Notes: generated by a model not told the origin, from the letters alone. Positions 1 to 8,465 are shown, counted from the first letter of the stretch. The stretch: DNA of 64,000 nucleotides from Pedobacter sp. Leaf250 (GCF_920984735.1 NZ_CAKLBU010000015.1:55823-119822); one strand, 5' to 3'. Translations and numbers: made by a program.

Positions 1-2385
1 GTTTGAAAGTGCATTCGGACTTACTCCATTTGTTAATGCCTGGCCAGAAGCTGTTCCTAAGGAGTAGTTTCTTCCACCGCTTACGGTAGCTAAATAACTG
101 AAATCAGGGATATTATCGTTACCATTAACACCGTAAGATCCACGGAATTTTAAGAAAGTAACAACATTATTTTTTGGCCAGAAATCTTCTCGTGAAGCAA
201 CCCAACCTGCTGATCCTGATGGGAAGTAACCATATTTATTATTCGGACCGAAACGTGATGATCCATCCCGGCGGATAATACCTGTAAATAAATATTTCTC
301 ATCGTAATTGTAAATAACCCTTCCAAAAATTGAGTTTAAAGTATTTTGATACTCTCCACCGTAGAAATCGGAGTTGGTTCTCGCAACAGGAAATTGCAAC
401 GAAGCATCACGAAGGTTATCAACCGGAATGCCTTCCTTAATACCACCATTGGTTTCGCCTTTGTTCTTTTGTGCAGAATAACCTACCAAGGCGGTGATTA
501 CATGTTTTCCCATGGTTTTATCATAACTCAATGTATTTTCCAACGACCAAAATAATCCTCGGTTACTATCCCTGGTGTAAGCAGTTAAAGTAGATTGGTT
601 AATCGAGTTCAGGAAATAAATCGGACGGAATGATTGTCCACCCCAGAAAGCCAAATCTACCCCACCTGTACTTCTTAATTTCAATCCTTTTAGAAATTCA
701 ACTTCAACAAATGCATTGCCAACCACTTTATCGCTCCAAGAATTTCCTTGGGCAACCTGCAAAGCAGCAACAGGATTTAATACTTCCGATTGTGCATAAT
801 CAGAAATCCCGTATGGAAAACCTGCATCATTTCTCACCACAGGATTATTCAAATATTTTGGCAAGCCATATTTTGCCGGATCAGTTTCTACAATTGGCGT
901 AATGGGATCCATATTAATAGCTCTGCTCAATGGCGAACCATATTCTGTATTGGTACTTACGCCAATCGAATTAATTCTGGTATAGCCAATTGAATTACCG
1001 AACTTGATGTTTTTGGTGATTTTATGTTCGAAATTAAACCTTGCCGTAAATCTTTTAAATTTCGAATTCTGCGTAGCAACAATACCATCCTGATCAAAAT
1101 AACTGAATGAGCCGTAATAAATTGATTTATCATTACCGCCGCTCATGTTTAAATCGTGATTTTGAATCATTGCTTTGTTGTTGAAAACAGCTTCTTGCCA
1201 ATCGGTTCCTTCACCATACTGAGCAGGATTTGGAAAGCGTACCGCTGTAACTCCATCGGCCAGTTGCGATTCGTTATATATGGTGGCGTATTGCGTAGCA
1301 TTTAACAAATTCAGTTTGGCAGAAGGTGCCTGCGTACCAATGTAGTTATTGTACTCAACTCTAACTCTCCCGGTATTCGATCCTTTTTTGGTTGAAACAA
1401 TAATTACCCCATTTGCTGCTCGGGTACCATAAATAGCCGCAGATGCCGCATCTTTTAATACCTCAATCGATTCTATATCCGATTGATTTAAAAATTCAAT
1501 ACCTCCGTTAATCACCACGCCATCAACAACATATAATGGGTTGGCATTATTAATATTTGCAATACCACGAATCCTCACTACTCCACCATCTCCAGGCTGA
1601 CCAGAACTCGTGGTAACCGTAACACCCGAAGCTCTACCTTGAAGCGACTGCTCAATACGAACCACTGGCATATCTTTTAAATCAGTAGCTTTTACCGAAG
1701 CAATGGCACCTGTTACCACACTTTTCTTTTGTGTACCATAACCAATAACAACTGCATCGGCCAATAAACCAGCTTGCGGGGTAAGTGTAATGGTGATACC
1801 ATTGGAGGCTGTAATTTCTTTATTTTCGTAACCGATGTAAGAAACTACCAATGTAGCGCCTTCGGTTACATCTCTTAAAGTAAAGGCACCAGTTTCGTCA
1901 GTTACTGCGCCAAGGGTAGAACCCTTAACCTTTACGCTTGCGCCCGCCATCGGATCACCTTTTTCATCTACTACCCTTCCTCTGATGTCAACAAAAGACC
2001 GGATAATTAATGGCATGCCTTCAATAGGCTTACGATGAATAATGATGGTATTGTTTTTTATAGTGTAGCCTAAGGGTTGCTCATTAAAAATGCGTTTAAG
2101 CGCTTCTTTAATATCGGTATTTTTAATTTCGATGGTTACAGGTTTAGCTTCTTTAAGCACATCGAGGTCGTACAAAAAGTTATAACCCACACTTTTGTTT
2201 AGCTTGCGAAAAACATTGAGTAGCGAAGTATTTTTTTCTGATAAGGTTACGTTTTGTGCATTGGCAGCTCCGTAACTAAGCTGTAAAAATGAAGTGATTA
2301 GCAAGACAAAAGTCAATTTCATAATCAACAGAAATTTAAATAGGCGCCCTTTAGGTTGGGGCAGCCATTCAGTATAAAAATTCAT
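1..2385 (-). CDS. SusC/RagA-family TonB-linked outer-membrane transporter, 5' part only
   Basis: This is the N-terminal 795 codons of a TonB-dependent outer-membrane transporter; the 3' end lies beyond position 1. Reading from the ATG at 2385 there is a signal-peptide-like stretch, then an STN domain at about residues 43-100. That domain marks transducers that signal to a FecR-type anti-sigma factor. A carboxypeptidase-like beta-sandwich follows at about 128-210, then the plug domain (about 220-340) with the signature SIEVLKDAASAAIYG, then the beginning of the barrel. SusC proteins usually import glycans or peptides together with a SusD lipoprotein, which would be encoded further downstream, outside the window. 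The FecR-like and ECF sigma genes directly upstream on the same strand indicate substrate-induced autoregulation. The substrate cannot be inferred. Confidence 0.95.
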   Translation of the reverse strand, partial: MNFYTEWLPQPKGRLFKFLLIMKLTFVLLITSFLQLSYGAANAQNVTLSEKNTSLLNVFRKLNKSVGYNFLYDLDVLKEAKPVTIEIKNTDIKEALKRIFNEQPLGYTIKNNTIIIHRKPIEGMPLIIRSFVDIRGRVVDEKGDPMAGASVKVKGSTLGAVTDETGAFTLRDVTEGATLVVSYIGYENKEITASNGITITLTPQAGLLADAVVIGYGTQKKSVVTGAIASVKATDLKDMPVVRIEQSLQGRASGVTVTTSSGQPGDGGVVRIRGIANINNANPLYVVDGVVINGGIEFLNQSDIESIEVLKDAASAAIYGTRAANGVIIVSTKKGSNTGRVRVEYNNYIGTQAPSAKLNLLNATQYATIYNESQLADGVTAVRFPNPAQYGEGTDWQEAVFNNKAMIQNHDLNMSGGNDKSIYYGSFSYFDQDGIVATQNSKFKRFTARFNFEHKITKNIKFGNSIGYTRINSIGVSTNTEYGSPLSRAINMDPITPIVETDPAKYGLPKYLNNPVVRNDAGFPYGISDYAQSEVLNPVAALQVAQGNSWSDKVVGNAFVEVEFLKGLKLRSTGGVDLAFWGGQSFRPIYFLNSINQSTLTAYTRDSNRGLFWSLENTLSYDKTMGKHVITALVGYSAQKNKGETNGGIKEGIPVDNLRDASLQFPVARTNSDFYGGEYQNTLNSIFGRVIYNYDEKYLFTGIIRRDGSSRFGPNNKYGYFPSGSAGWVASREDFWPKNNVVTFLKFRGSYGVNGNDNIPDFSYLATVSGGRNYSLGTASGQALTNGVSPNALSN

Positions 2386-2392
2386 ATATTTG
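2385..2392 (+). promoter_or_regulatory. Possible antisense promoter -7 box TATATTTG
   Basis: This is an exact match to the Bacteroidota -7 consensus TAnnTTTG, on the strand opposite to susC and immediately before its start codon. No good TTTG -33 element is visible 19-21 nt upstream, so the call is tentative. A transcript from here would start near 2397 and run into the hairpin and T-tract at 2456-2487. Confidence 0.3.
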
Positions 2393-2455
2393 GTTATTAG
2401 GTTTAGAATAGTTGTATCTCACAATTTTACGATTAGAATAAGGCCTTTAATATGG

Positions 2456-2487
2456 CCGGGAGCGTTGCCGCGCTTCCGGTTTTTTTA
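2456..2487 (+). terminator. Plus-strand intrinsic terminator in the FecR-SusC spacer
   Basis: A GC-rich stem (CCGGGAGCG paired with CGCTTCCGG, one G-U pair, loop TTGCCG) is followed by eight T residues on the plus strand. No plus-strand protein gene precedes it, so it would terminate an antisense transcript covering the susC leader. On the minus strand it is only a leader stem-loop without a T-tract. Confidence 0.5.
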
Positions 2488-2536
2488 GTTAGGCGATATT
2501 CTTAAAATCATCAATCCATGATGAAGAAAGTAGAGT

Positions 2537-3712
2537 TTATGGCATAACTAAAATCCTCCTTCCTTCAATTTTAAAATGAACTGCATCAGTAGTTTGAAGC
2601 ATATCCAAAACTTCATTTACGCTATTGAAACGCGATATTCTTCCACCGAAGGTTTTATTTATTTTTTTACCCCGATAATCAATTTCTACATCGTACCAAC
2701 GTGCTATTTTATTCATAATCGTTTCCAGATTTTCCTCATTAAAACTGAAGAAACCTGTTTTCCAAGCAATTACTTCTTCTGCATCAACAGCCGAAACCAA
2801 AACCGATGGAGAAGATAGACTGATCAGCGATTGTTGCCCTGGTTTTAATAATGCTGATTTGGTTGATTGTAGATTTTTGATTTTAACACTTCCTTCCAAT
2901 AAAGTGGTTTTATTGCTCGGTTCGTTATTGTAAGCATTTATATTGAAATGTGTTCCCAAAACTTCTACTTCCTGGTTTCTTCCAGAAATTAATTCTGTTT
3001 TAACTTTAAAAGGAACACGAACACCATTTTTATCTAAACGTTTGGCTACTTCGAAATAAGCTTCGCCTTTTAATTCTACCAATCTTTTGGTTTGATCAAA
3101 AACTGCTGGATATCTTAATGAGGATTCTGCGTTCAGCCAAACTTTTGTGCCATCAGGAAGATTAATTTGATACTGACCTCCACGTGGTGTTTCAATTGTA
3201 TTGTATAAATCTTTTTTATGGCTCGATGCAGAAGCTACAGAATAAATTAATTCGCCATTTTTTGTTTTGGTAATGTTGATACCTGCCTGTTTTGCAATTA
3301 CACCATTCGATGCATCAGTCAATGAAATTTTTGAGCCATCGGCTAAGGTTAGAGTAGCTTTGTTTCCACCAGGCTGAATGATTTTATCTTGTATATTATT
3401 AAATACTTGCTTAGTTTCTGTATTTTTTTGAACCTCTCTATTAATTACTATGCCGATAAAGAAAAGCACCACTGCAGAAGCAGCTAATTTTAACCATAAG
3501 GTTTTAGTATTTCCAGATTTGATATGGGTTTCTTTTTGAATCGCTAGCCAGATTTGCTTACGGGCTTCGTCTACTTCAGCAGGATTTAAATCAGAATTTT
3601 TATTCGAAAGCTCTTGCAAATGCCACGATTCTACCAAAGCTTTTTCCGCGTCAGTACAAAGTCCGGCGCTATATTTTTCTAATAGTTTTTCAACTTCGGC
3701 TTTACTCATCAC
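2537..3712 (-). CDS. FecR-family anti-sigma factor
   Basis: An inner-membrane anti-sigma factor of 391 residues that passes the signal from the outer-membrane transducer to the ECF sigma factor. The N-terminal cytoplasmic part (about 1-70) carries the sigma-binding region. A single membrane segment lies at about 73-90. The periplasmic FecR domain spans roughly 165-265, with the typical TPRGGQYQINLPDGTKVWLN stretch. The C-terminal DUF4974-like domain at about 315-390 is where the STN domain of the partner transporter is expected to dock. It sits between the sigma gene (171-bp spacer) and susC (151-bp spacer) on the same strand, the standard order for these systems. Two adjacent ATG codons exist at the start; the first is used here. 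Confidence 0.95.
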   Translation of the reverse strand: MMSKAEVEKLLEKYSAGLCTDAEKALVESWHLQELSNKNSDLNPAEVDEARKQIWLAIQKETHIKSGNTKTLWLKLAASAVVLFFIGIVINREVQKNTETKQVFNNIQDKIIQPGGNKATLTLADGSKISLTDASNGVIAKQAGINITKTKNGELIYSVASASSHKKDLYNTIETPRGGQYQINLPDGTKVWLNAESSLRYPAVFDQTKRLVELKGEAYFEVAKRLDKNGVRVPFKVKTELISGRNQEVEVLGTHFNINAYNNEPSNKTTLLEGSVKIKNLQSTKSALLKPGQQSLISLSSPSVLVSAVDAEEVIAWKTGFFSFNEENLETIMNKIARWYDVEIDYRGKKINKTFGGRISRFNSVNEVLDMLQTTDAVHFKIEGRRILVMP

Positions 3713-3805
3713 TATAATATATTTGGCTTATTAAATACATGTAGGTTGAAGAATCCCTAGGTAGTAGACGAAATGAAAATATTTTTATTTTTTTTCTCCG
3801 AGTTT

Positions 3806-3859
3806 CGTCATTGCGAGAATATTCTCGGATTCTTCATCCGTAATATTCGTGGCAATCTT
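3806..3859. repeat. Degenerate CGTCATTGCGAG repeat element
   Basis: The spacer between the sigma and anti-sigma genes contains CGTCATTGCGAG (3806-3817), the palindrome CGAGAATATTCTCG (3814-3827) and, further on, GGCAATCTT. The first and last words match the ends of one arm of the long inverted repeat near 53087-53170. This looks like a diverged or truncated copy of the same intergenic repeat family. Confidence 0.5.
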
Positions 3860-3883
3860 TTCCAAAAGAACTTATTAAGAAAG

Positions 3884-4462
3884 CTATTTGATGAACAATA
3901 TAACTACAATCAACAGAAATGAAGTTAGTTTTAACCTTAAAACCTTAAGCGCATTGCTCATTTGCTTTTTAACAGTTTTATCTGATAAATGAAGGATTTC
4001 CGCAATTTGCTTTTGACTTAGATGTTGTTGGCGACTCATTTCAAAAATCACCCGCATTTTAGGAGGCAACAACGAAACCTCTTTTTCGATTAATGATGCA
4101 AATTCCTTTTCACGAATGTAATCGTCAGTAACACAATCGCCCTTTTGCGAAAAATCTTCCAGCGATTGTAAATAATTGGATCGAGATTTATTTTTATCTA
4201 ACCAATCGAAAACTTTATACCTCACCGCAGTGTACAAATAATTTGATAACTGTGATTTGATTTGAATGTTGGGATTGCTCCACAGGTAAACAAAAATCTC
4301 TTGAACGATATCGCGGGCATCTTCCCGATCAACTACCATTTTACAAGCATAGATATACAACAAACCATTAAAGCGTTCGTAAATTTCCTCAAAGGCAAAT
4401 TTATTTCCATCCTGCATGAGGACGAAAAGTTCGTGATCAGTTAATGATTTATAAGTAGACAT
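3884..4462 (-). CDS. ECF RNA polymerase sigma-70 factor
   Basis: A 192-residue extracytoplasmic-function sigma factor that directs transcription of the downstream fecR-susC genes. Region 2 is visible as FNGLLYIYACKMVVDREDA followed by DIVQEIFVYLW (about residues 27-60). Region 4 is a C-terminal helix-turn-helix around LPPKMRVIFEMSRQQHLSQK (about 130-150) with IAEILHLSDKTVKKQMSNAL after it. The frame stays open upstream to 4639, but the start at 4462 gives MSTYKSLTDHELF, the usual length and N-terminus for the Bacteroidota group. The extra upstream residues would also run into the divergent ArsR promoter. Confidence 0.93.
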   Translation of the reverse strand: MSTYKSLTDHELFVLMQDGNKFAFEEIYERFNGLLYIYACKMVVDREDARDIVQEIFVYLWSNPNIQIKSQLSNYLYTAVRYKVFDWLDKNKSRSNYLQSLEDFSQKGDCVTDDYIREKEFASLIEKEVSLLPPKMRVIFEMSRQQHLSQKQIAEILHLSDKTVKKQMSNALKVLRLKLTSFLLIVVILFIK

Positions 4463-4600
4463 TTGGCTAGAATGATTAAACGAATGTAAGGAATTGTTTA
4501 GCTTAAATCCTAACAAAATTTTAACAATTGAATATAACTTAAACGTTTTATTAACGCTTATTGCGTACTTATACATGCAATTGTAAACTTTAGCCCAATA

Positions 4601-4633
4601 ATTGGTATATCGGGAAAAGTCGATATACATTTG
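4601..4633 (+). promoter_or_regulatory. ArsR-gene promoter with overlapping operator
   Basis: A -33-like ATTG (4601-4604) is separated by 21 nt from a perfect -7 box TACATTTG (4626-4633). Between and across them lies a perfect inverted repeat, GTATATCG (4605-4612) and CGATATAC (4621-4628), with an 8-nt spacer. The 16-bp centre-to-centre distance places both half-sites on one face, as expected for a dimeric winged-helix repressor. The start codon at 4638 is about 5 nt after the -7 box, so the transcript would be leaderless. Confidence 0.6.
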
Positions 4634-4637
4634 TGCC

Positions 4638-4940
4638 ATGGATCAGGTAGAAATATTTAAGGCTTTATCGAACAAAACCCGTTTGCAAATATTAAACTGG
4701 CTTAAGAGTCCTGCTGAACATTTTCCCGAGCAACCAAATGCCGACTTTGAAACTGTTGGTGTATGCGTTGGGCAAATTCAAAATAAGGCAGGTTTATCTC
4801 AAAGTACCATATCAGAATACTTGTCTATTTTACAGCGTGCCGATTTGGTTTGTGCCACTCGCGTAGGCCAATGGACCTATTACAAACGCAACCATGAAGG
4901 CATGGAGAAATTGAGCAAAATCATCAATACAGAATTATAA
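4638..4940 (+). CDS. ArsR-family winged-helix transcriptional regulator
   Basis: A 100-residue DNA-binding protein. It begins MDQVEIFKALSNKTRLQILN, the typical ArsR opening in which helix 1 is followed by a core helix. The recognition helix is in AGLSQSTISEYLSILQRADL (about residues 54-73), and the beta-wing follows at RVGQWTYYKRN. Three cysteines are present (in VGVCVGQ and LVCATR), but no classic CxC metal site is visible. The inducer could therefore be a thiol-reactive or redox compound rather than a metal; that is inference. The ATG at 4638 is preferred over the in-frame start at 4602 because the promoter and operator occupy that interval. It is followed after 11 bp by the reductase gene, its likely target. 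Confidence 0.88.
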   Translation: MDQVEIFKALSNKTRLQILNWLKSPAEHFPEQPNADFETVGVCVGQIQNKAGLSQSTISEYLSILQRADLVCATRVGQWTYYKRNHEGMEKLSKIINTEL

Positions 4941-4951
4941 AAATCAATAAT

Positions 4952-6052
4952 ATGAACACAGATAGTTTATTTAAGCCATTTAGCTTAAAATCATTAAATA
5001 TAAAAAACAGAATTGTAATGGCGCCAATGACCAGGTCGTTTTCTCCTAACGGAGTTCCGACTGATGCTGTGGCTGAATATTATGCAAAAAGGGCTGTAGG
5101 CCAAGTGGGCTTAATTTTATCAGAAGGTACCGTAATTAATCGCCCTTCTTCATCTGCAGATCCGAACATTCCGCACTTTTATGGCGACCAAGCTTTAGCG
5201 GGCTGGCAAAAAGTGGTTAACGAAGTGCATCATGCAGGATCGCAAATGGGTCCACAAATCTGGCATCAGGGTATTCATGCCAATCATGCTTCGGGCTGGG
5301 TTCCAAGCGCTCCATTTGAAGGCCCTTCGAGTTTAAACAGTCCAGGTTTTAAAAACGGTGTTCCCATGACGGATGCTGCTATAGCAGATACGATCGCCGC
5401 TTTTGGTCAGGCCGCAGCCGATGCGAAAGCCTTAGGTTTTGATACCGTTGAAATTCATGGTGCGCATCAATACTTAATCGACCAGTTTTTTTGGGATGCA
5501 ACCAATAACCGTACAGATATTTATGGCGGAAAAACCTTAGGAGAGCGCACCCGTTTTGCAGTTGAAGTGATTAAAGAGATACGCAAGCGTGTGGGCGAAG
5601 ATTTTGCCCTGATTATCCGCTTATCACAGTTTAAACCTGCTGCTTATGATTTTAAATTGGCAAAAGATGAAAACGAGATGGAGCAATGGTTAACACCTTT
5701 GGTTGATGCTGGAGTTGATATTTTACACTGTTCGCAACGCCGTTTCTGGGAACCGGAATTTGAAGGTTCTGATTTGAACTTTGCAGGTTGGGCTAAAAAA
5801 ATTACTGGCAAAACAACTATATCTGTAGGTTCTGTTGGCTTAAGTGGCGATTTCTTTGGCGCATTTGCCGGTCAGAGCTCTGAGCCAAGTTCGTTAGATG
5901 AATTGGTACGCAGAATGGATCGTGGAGATTTTGATTTAGTAGCTGTTGGTCGCCCATTATTGGCCGATCCAAATTGGGTTGAAAAAATCAAAGATAACCG
6001 CATGGATGAATTGAAAGGTTTCAGCAAAGAGGCTTTAGCAGAATTGGTTTAA
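4952..6052 (+). CDS. Old-yellow-enzyme family NADH:flavin oxidoreductase (alkene reductase)
   Basis: A 366-residue FMN-dependent TIM-barrel reductase of the NemA/OYE type, which reduces activated C=C bonds, nitro compounds or nitrate esters. Family marks are the N-terminal FKPFSLKSLNIKNRIVMAPM, the QIWHQG motif, the substrate-binding pair His169/His172 in IHGAHQYLIDQFFW, the DATNNRTDIYGG loop, and the C-terminal FDLVAVGRPLLADPNW phosphate-binding region. It shares an operon with the ArsR regulator upstream (11-bp gap), which suggests induction by electrophiles. A strong terminator follows 20 bp after the stop codon. Confidence 0.93.
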   Translation: MNTDSLFKPFSLKSLNIKNRIVMAPMTRSFSPNGVPTDAVAEYYAKRAVGQVGLILSEGTVINRPSSSADPNIPHFYGDQALAGWQKVVNEVHHAGSQMGPQIWHQGIHANHASGWVPSAPFEGPSSLNSPGFKNGVPMTDAAIADTIAAFGQAAADAKALGFDTVEIHGAHQYLIDQFFWDATNNRTDIYGGKTLGERTRFAVEVIKEIRKRVGEDFALIIRLSQFKPAAYDFKLAKDENEMEQWLTPLVDAGVDILHCSQRRFWEPEFEGSDLNFAGWAKKITGKTTISVGSVGLSGDFFGAFAGQSSEPSSLDELVRRMDRGDFDLVAVGRPLLADPNWVEKIKDNRMDELKGFSKEALAELV

Positions 6053-6073
6053 ATTTTCTTTTTATAAAAATGA

Positions 6074-6101
6074 AGAGCATCCCAAAAAGGGATGCTTTTT
6101 T
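6074..6101 (+). terminator. Intrinsic terminator after the OYE gene
   Basis: A perfect 7-bp stem GCATCCC/GGGATGC with an AAAAA loop is followed by seven T residues, 20 bp after the reductase stop codon. Confidence 0.85.
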
Positions 6102-6273
6102 GGTTTGTTGCTGATTACGCTTGTTTTAAAGCCTTCAAAATATTTTAGCGATTCATCCGCATCAAAAAAAAACTAAAATCAGAAGCTTTCCATACTGCGG
6201 TTTAAATGACGATGAGCCCAGGCTTTAACAAATAAAATTTTCTTAAATTCACATCTTAAAAAAGTAAAATCCC

Positions 6274-7164
6274 ATGTCGAATATTTCCCTCATTATTGAA
6301 GAAAGACCTGCAAACATTGGCAATTTCATGGTTGGCAGATTGTTGCCTTTTAGAGAAAAAAGAATGGTTGGTCCTTTCGCTTTTATTGACCACATGGGAC
6401 CAGCGGCGATGAGCGATCATGAGAATCTGGACGTTCCGCCTCATCCGCATATTGGTTTATCTACCTTAACTTTTCTTTTTGAAGGCGAAATAGAACATAG
6501 AGATAGCTTAGGAAATGATGTGGTAATTAAACCTGGCCAGGTAAATTGGATGACTTCAGGAAGTGGTATTGCCCATTCGGAAAGAACACCTGAATACCTA
6601 CGCCATACAGATAAGATGCTACATGGATTACAAATTTGGGTAGCCTTACCAAAAGCTTTAGAGCAAATGGAACCCGAGTTTTTCCACGTTGATGATAAAG
6701 ACATTCCGAGTTGGGAACAAGATGGCGTAAATATTAAATTGATTGCCGGTGAAGCTTTTGAAAAAAAATCACCCGTACCCGTTTACTGCCCACTTTACTT
6801 TATCGAGATTAAAAGTACAATGCGGCAAAAGCTCAATATTGGCGATCATCTATTCGGCGAAAGTGCACTTTATATATTGGAAGGTGGAATTGAAAGTGAT
6901 GGACATTTATTCGAACCGAAATTGATTCTTATTGCCAACGACGCAAAACTTTGCGAATTTACGATGTTGGAAAATACAACTGTTTATATTTTTGGTGGAG
7001 AGCCTTTTCCTGAAGAAAGATTTATCTATTGGAATTTTGTTGCATCAGATAGAGAACTAATTGAACAAGCGAAACAAAACTGGCTGGAACAAAAATTTAA
7101 GCCCGTACCTGGAGAAACAGAATTTGTTCCTTTGCCAAATCAAAATCCTTATCAAAAGAAATAA
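6274..7164 (+). CDS. Pirin family protein
   Basis: A 296-residue bicupin of the pirin family, known as non-haem metal proteins some of which have quercetin dioxygenase activity. The N-terminal cupin holds the metal ligands His57 and His59 (PPHPHIGLSTL), His101 and Glu103 (GSGIAHSE), which correspond closely to those of human pirin. The C-terminal cupin starts at about residue 165 with the PLYFIEIK strand and ends with FGGEPFPEERFIYWNFV. The small acetyltransferase gene begins 1 bp after its stop, so the two are probably cotranscribed. Confidence 0.92.
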   Translation: MSNISLIIEERPANIGNFMVGRLLPFREKRMVGPFAFIDHMGPAAMSDHENLDVPPHPHIGLSTLTFLFEGEIEHRDSLGNDVVIKPGQVNWMTSGSGIAHSERTPEYLRHTDKMLHGLQIWVALPKALEQMEPEFFHVDDKDIPSWEQDGVNIKLIAGEAFEKKSPVPVYCPLYFIEIKSTMRQKLNIGDHLFGESALYILEGGIESDGHLFEPKLILIANDAKLCEFTMLENTTVYIFGGEPFPEERFIYWNFVASDRELIEQAKQNWLEQKFKPVPGETEFVPLPNQNPYQKK

Positions 7165-7165
7165 A

Positions 7166-7447
7166 ATGGAAATCAATCAAGTAAACAATGAAAAAAATGG
7201 CTATTTCGAAGCTAATGAAAAAAATGTTGAAGCAGGTAAAATGAGTTATGTGTGGGCTGGAGAACACAAAATCATTATTGACCATACAGAAGTTAATCCA
7301 GAATTTTCTGGCAAGGGAGTGGGTAAAAAGTTATTAATGGCGATAGTAAACAATGCCCGGGAAAATAACATAAAAATACTTCCGCTTTGTCCTTTTGCTA
7401 AAAGTGTTTTTGATAAAAACGAAGAACTAAGCGATGTGCTGTTTTAG
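7166..7447 (+). CDS. Small GNAT-like N-acetyltransferase (YidJ/YjdJ type)
   Basis: A 93-residue protein of the short GCN5-related acetyltransferase group. The acetyl-CoA-binding signature is clear: VNPEFSGKGVGKKLLMAIV (about residues 43-61), followed by ILPLCPFAKSVFDKNEE. The family is much shorter than classic GNAT proteins and its substrate is not known. The ATG at 7166 lies 1 bp after the pirin stop codon. The frame is open further upstream inside pirin, but the coupled start is the credible one. Confidence 0.85.
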   Translation: MEINQVNNEKNGYFEANEKNVEAGKMSYVWAGEHKIIIDHTEVNPEFSGKGVGKKLLMAIVNNARENNIKILPLCPFAKSVFDKNEELSDVLF

Positions 7448-7485
7448 CAACAAATGATTATTAGCTAATCCAACCTGCATTTTTA

Positions 7486-7884
7486 TTATTCTTCTAACAA
7501 GGCCTGCTTAATTTTTTCAGCAGCTTCGGCCAATTCTTCTTGTGTTGGCTTCAATTTTTCTTTGCTAAAATTCATATCGCTTACATTATTCATCGGGATT
7601 AAATGAATATGTGCATGTGGTACTTCTAAACCAATTACCGAAACTCCAACCTTTTTACAGGGAAAAGCAGCTTTAACGCCTTTAGCCACAATCTTCGCAA
7701 ACATCCAAAGGCCAACATATAGGTCTTCTTCCATGTCGAAAATATAATCAACTTCCACTTTTGGAATTACTAGAACATGGCCGGCAGTTAAGGGCTGAAC
7801 ATCTAAAAAAGCTAAATACTCAACAGTTTCTGCAACAACATGTGCAGTGATTTCTCCAGCAACAATTTTCGAAAAGATAGTCAT
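7486..7884 (-). CDS. HIT family (histidine triad) nucleotide-binding protein
   Basis: A 132-residue histidine-triad hydrolase, typically acting on purine nucleoside phosphoramidates or dinucleotides. It opens with TIFSKIVAGEI, has the conserved LTAGHVLVIPK strand, and carries the HAHIHL triad in VPHAHIHLIPMN at about residues 94-99. It lies downstream of greA on the same strand, separated by a heptad-word repeat that can form a hairpin. Confidence 0.93.
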   Translation of the reverse strand: MTIFSKIVAGEITAHVVAETVEYLAFLDVQPLTAGHVLVIPKVEVDYIFDMEEDLYVGLWMFAKIVAKGVKAAFPCKKVGVSVIGLEVPHAHIHLIPMNNVSDMNFSKEKLKPTQEELAEAAEKIKQALLEE

Positions 7885-7888
7885 AATT

Positions 7889-7958
7889 AAGTTGTAGGTT
7901 ATGAGTTATATGTTATAGGTCTTAGTCTCACAACCTGCAACCTATAACTTGTAACTTT
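7889..7958. repeat. Heptad-word repeat between greA and the HIT gene (AGGTTAT type)
   Basis: The spacer reads as successive 7-bp words: AAGTTGT, AGGTTAT, GAGTTAT, ATGTTAT, AGGTCTT, then AGTCTCA, then the opposite-strand words CAACCTG, CAACCTA, TAACTTG, TAACTTT. The two halves are approximately complementary (GTTATAGGT at 7912-7920 with ACCTATAAC at 7940-7948) and can fold into a hairpin. Confidence 0.75.
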
Positions 7959-7960
7959 TG

Positions 7961-8434
7961 TTATCTCGAGATTTCTAAAACTTCGAATTGCATTTTACCT
8001 GCAGGCACTTCAATTTCGGCAAATTCGCCAACAGATTTACCCAACAAACCTTGCGCAATTGGAGATTTAACTGAAATTTTTCCAGTTTTTAAATCGGCTT
8101 CGGTTTCTGCAACCAATTGATAAGTCATGGTGGCGCCGTTTTTAACATTTTTAATTTTAACGATTGATAATGCCAAAACTTTAGATAAATCCAGTTTTGA
8201 TTCATCAATAAGGCGGGCATTTGCCAATGTATTTTTTAGTTTGGAGATTTTCGCTTCATGCAAACCCTGCGCTTCTTTGGCCGCATCATATTCTGCATTC
8301 TCCGATAAATCACCTTTATCTCTTGCCTCAGCAATTGCTTTAGATATTAGCTGACGGCCGGTTGTAGTTAGATAGTGAACTTCCTCCTTCAACTTATCTA
8401 ACCCCTCTTGTGTGTAATACGTTACCTCTGTCAT
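7961..8434 (-). CDS. greA: Transcription elongation factor GreA
   Basis: A 157-residue factor that rescues backtracked RNA polymerase by stimulating transcript cleavage. The N-terminal coiled coil carries the signature YTQEGLDKLKEEVHYL and the basic/acidic tip DKGDLSENAEYDAAKEAQG (about residues 40-58), where the two acidic tip residues sit. The C-terminal FKBP-like domain ends with GEFAEIEVPAGKMQFEVLEI. It is the first gene of a probable greA-HIT transcription unit. Upstream lie a promoter and a terminator-like hairpin in the leader. Confidence 0.96.
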   Translation of the reverse strand: MTEVTYYTQEGLDKLKEEVHYLTTTGRQLISKAIAEARDKGDLSENAEYDAAKEAQGLHEAKISKLKNTLANARLIDESKLDLSKVLALSIVKIKNVKNGATMTYQLVAETEADLKTGKISVKSPIAQGLLGKSVGEFAEIEVPAGKMQFEVLEISR

Positions 8435-8465
8435 TGCTCTATTAATTTTTATTCAAACGCTATAA

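Noticed and set aside
4602..4637. Upstream extension of the ArsR gene
   Set aside because: The extra 12 residues are encoded by the promoter and operator and do not fit the family N-terminus.
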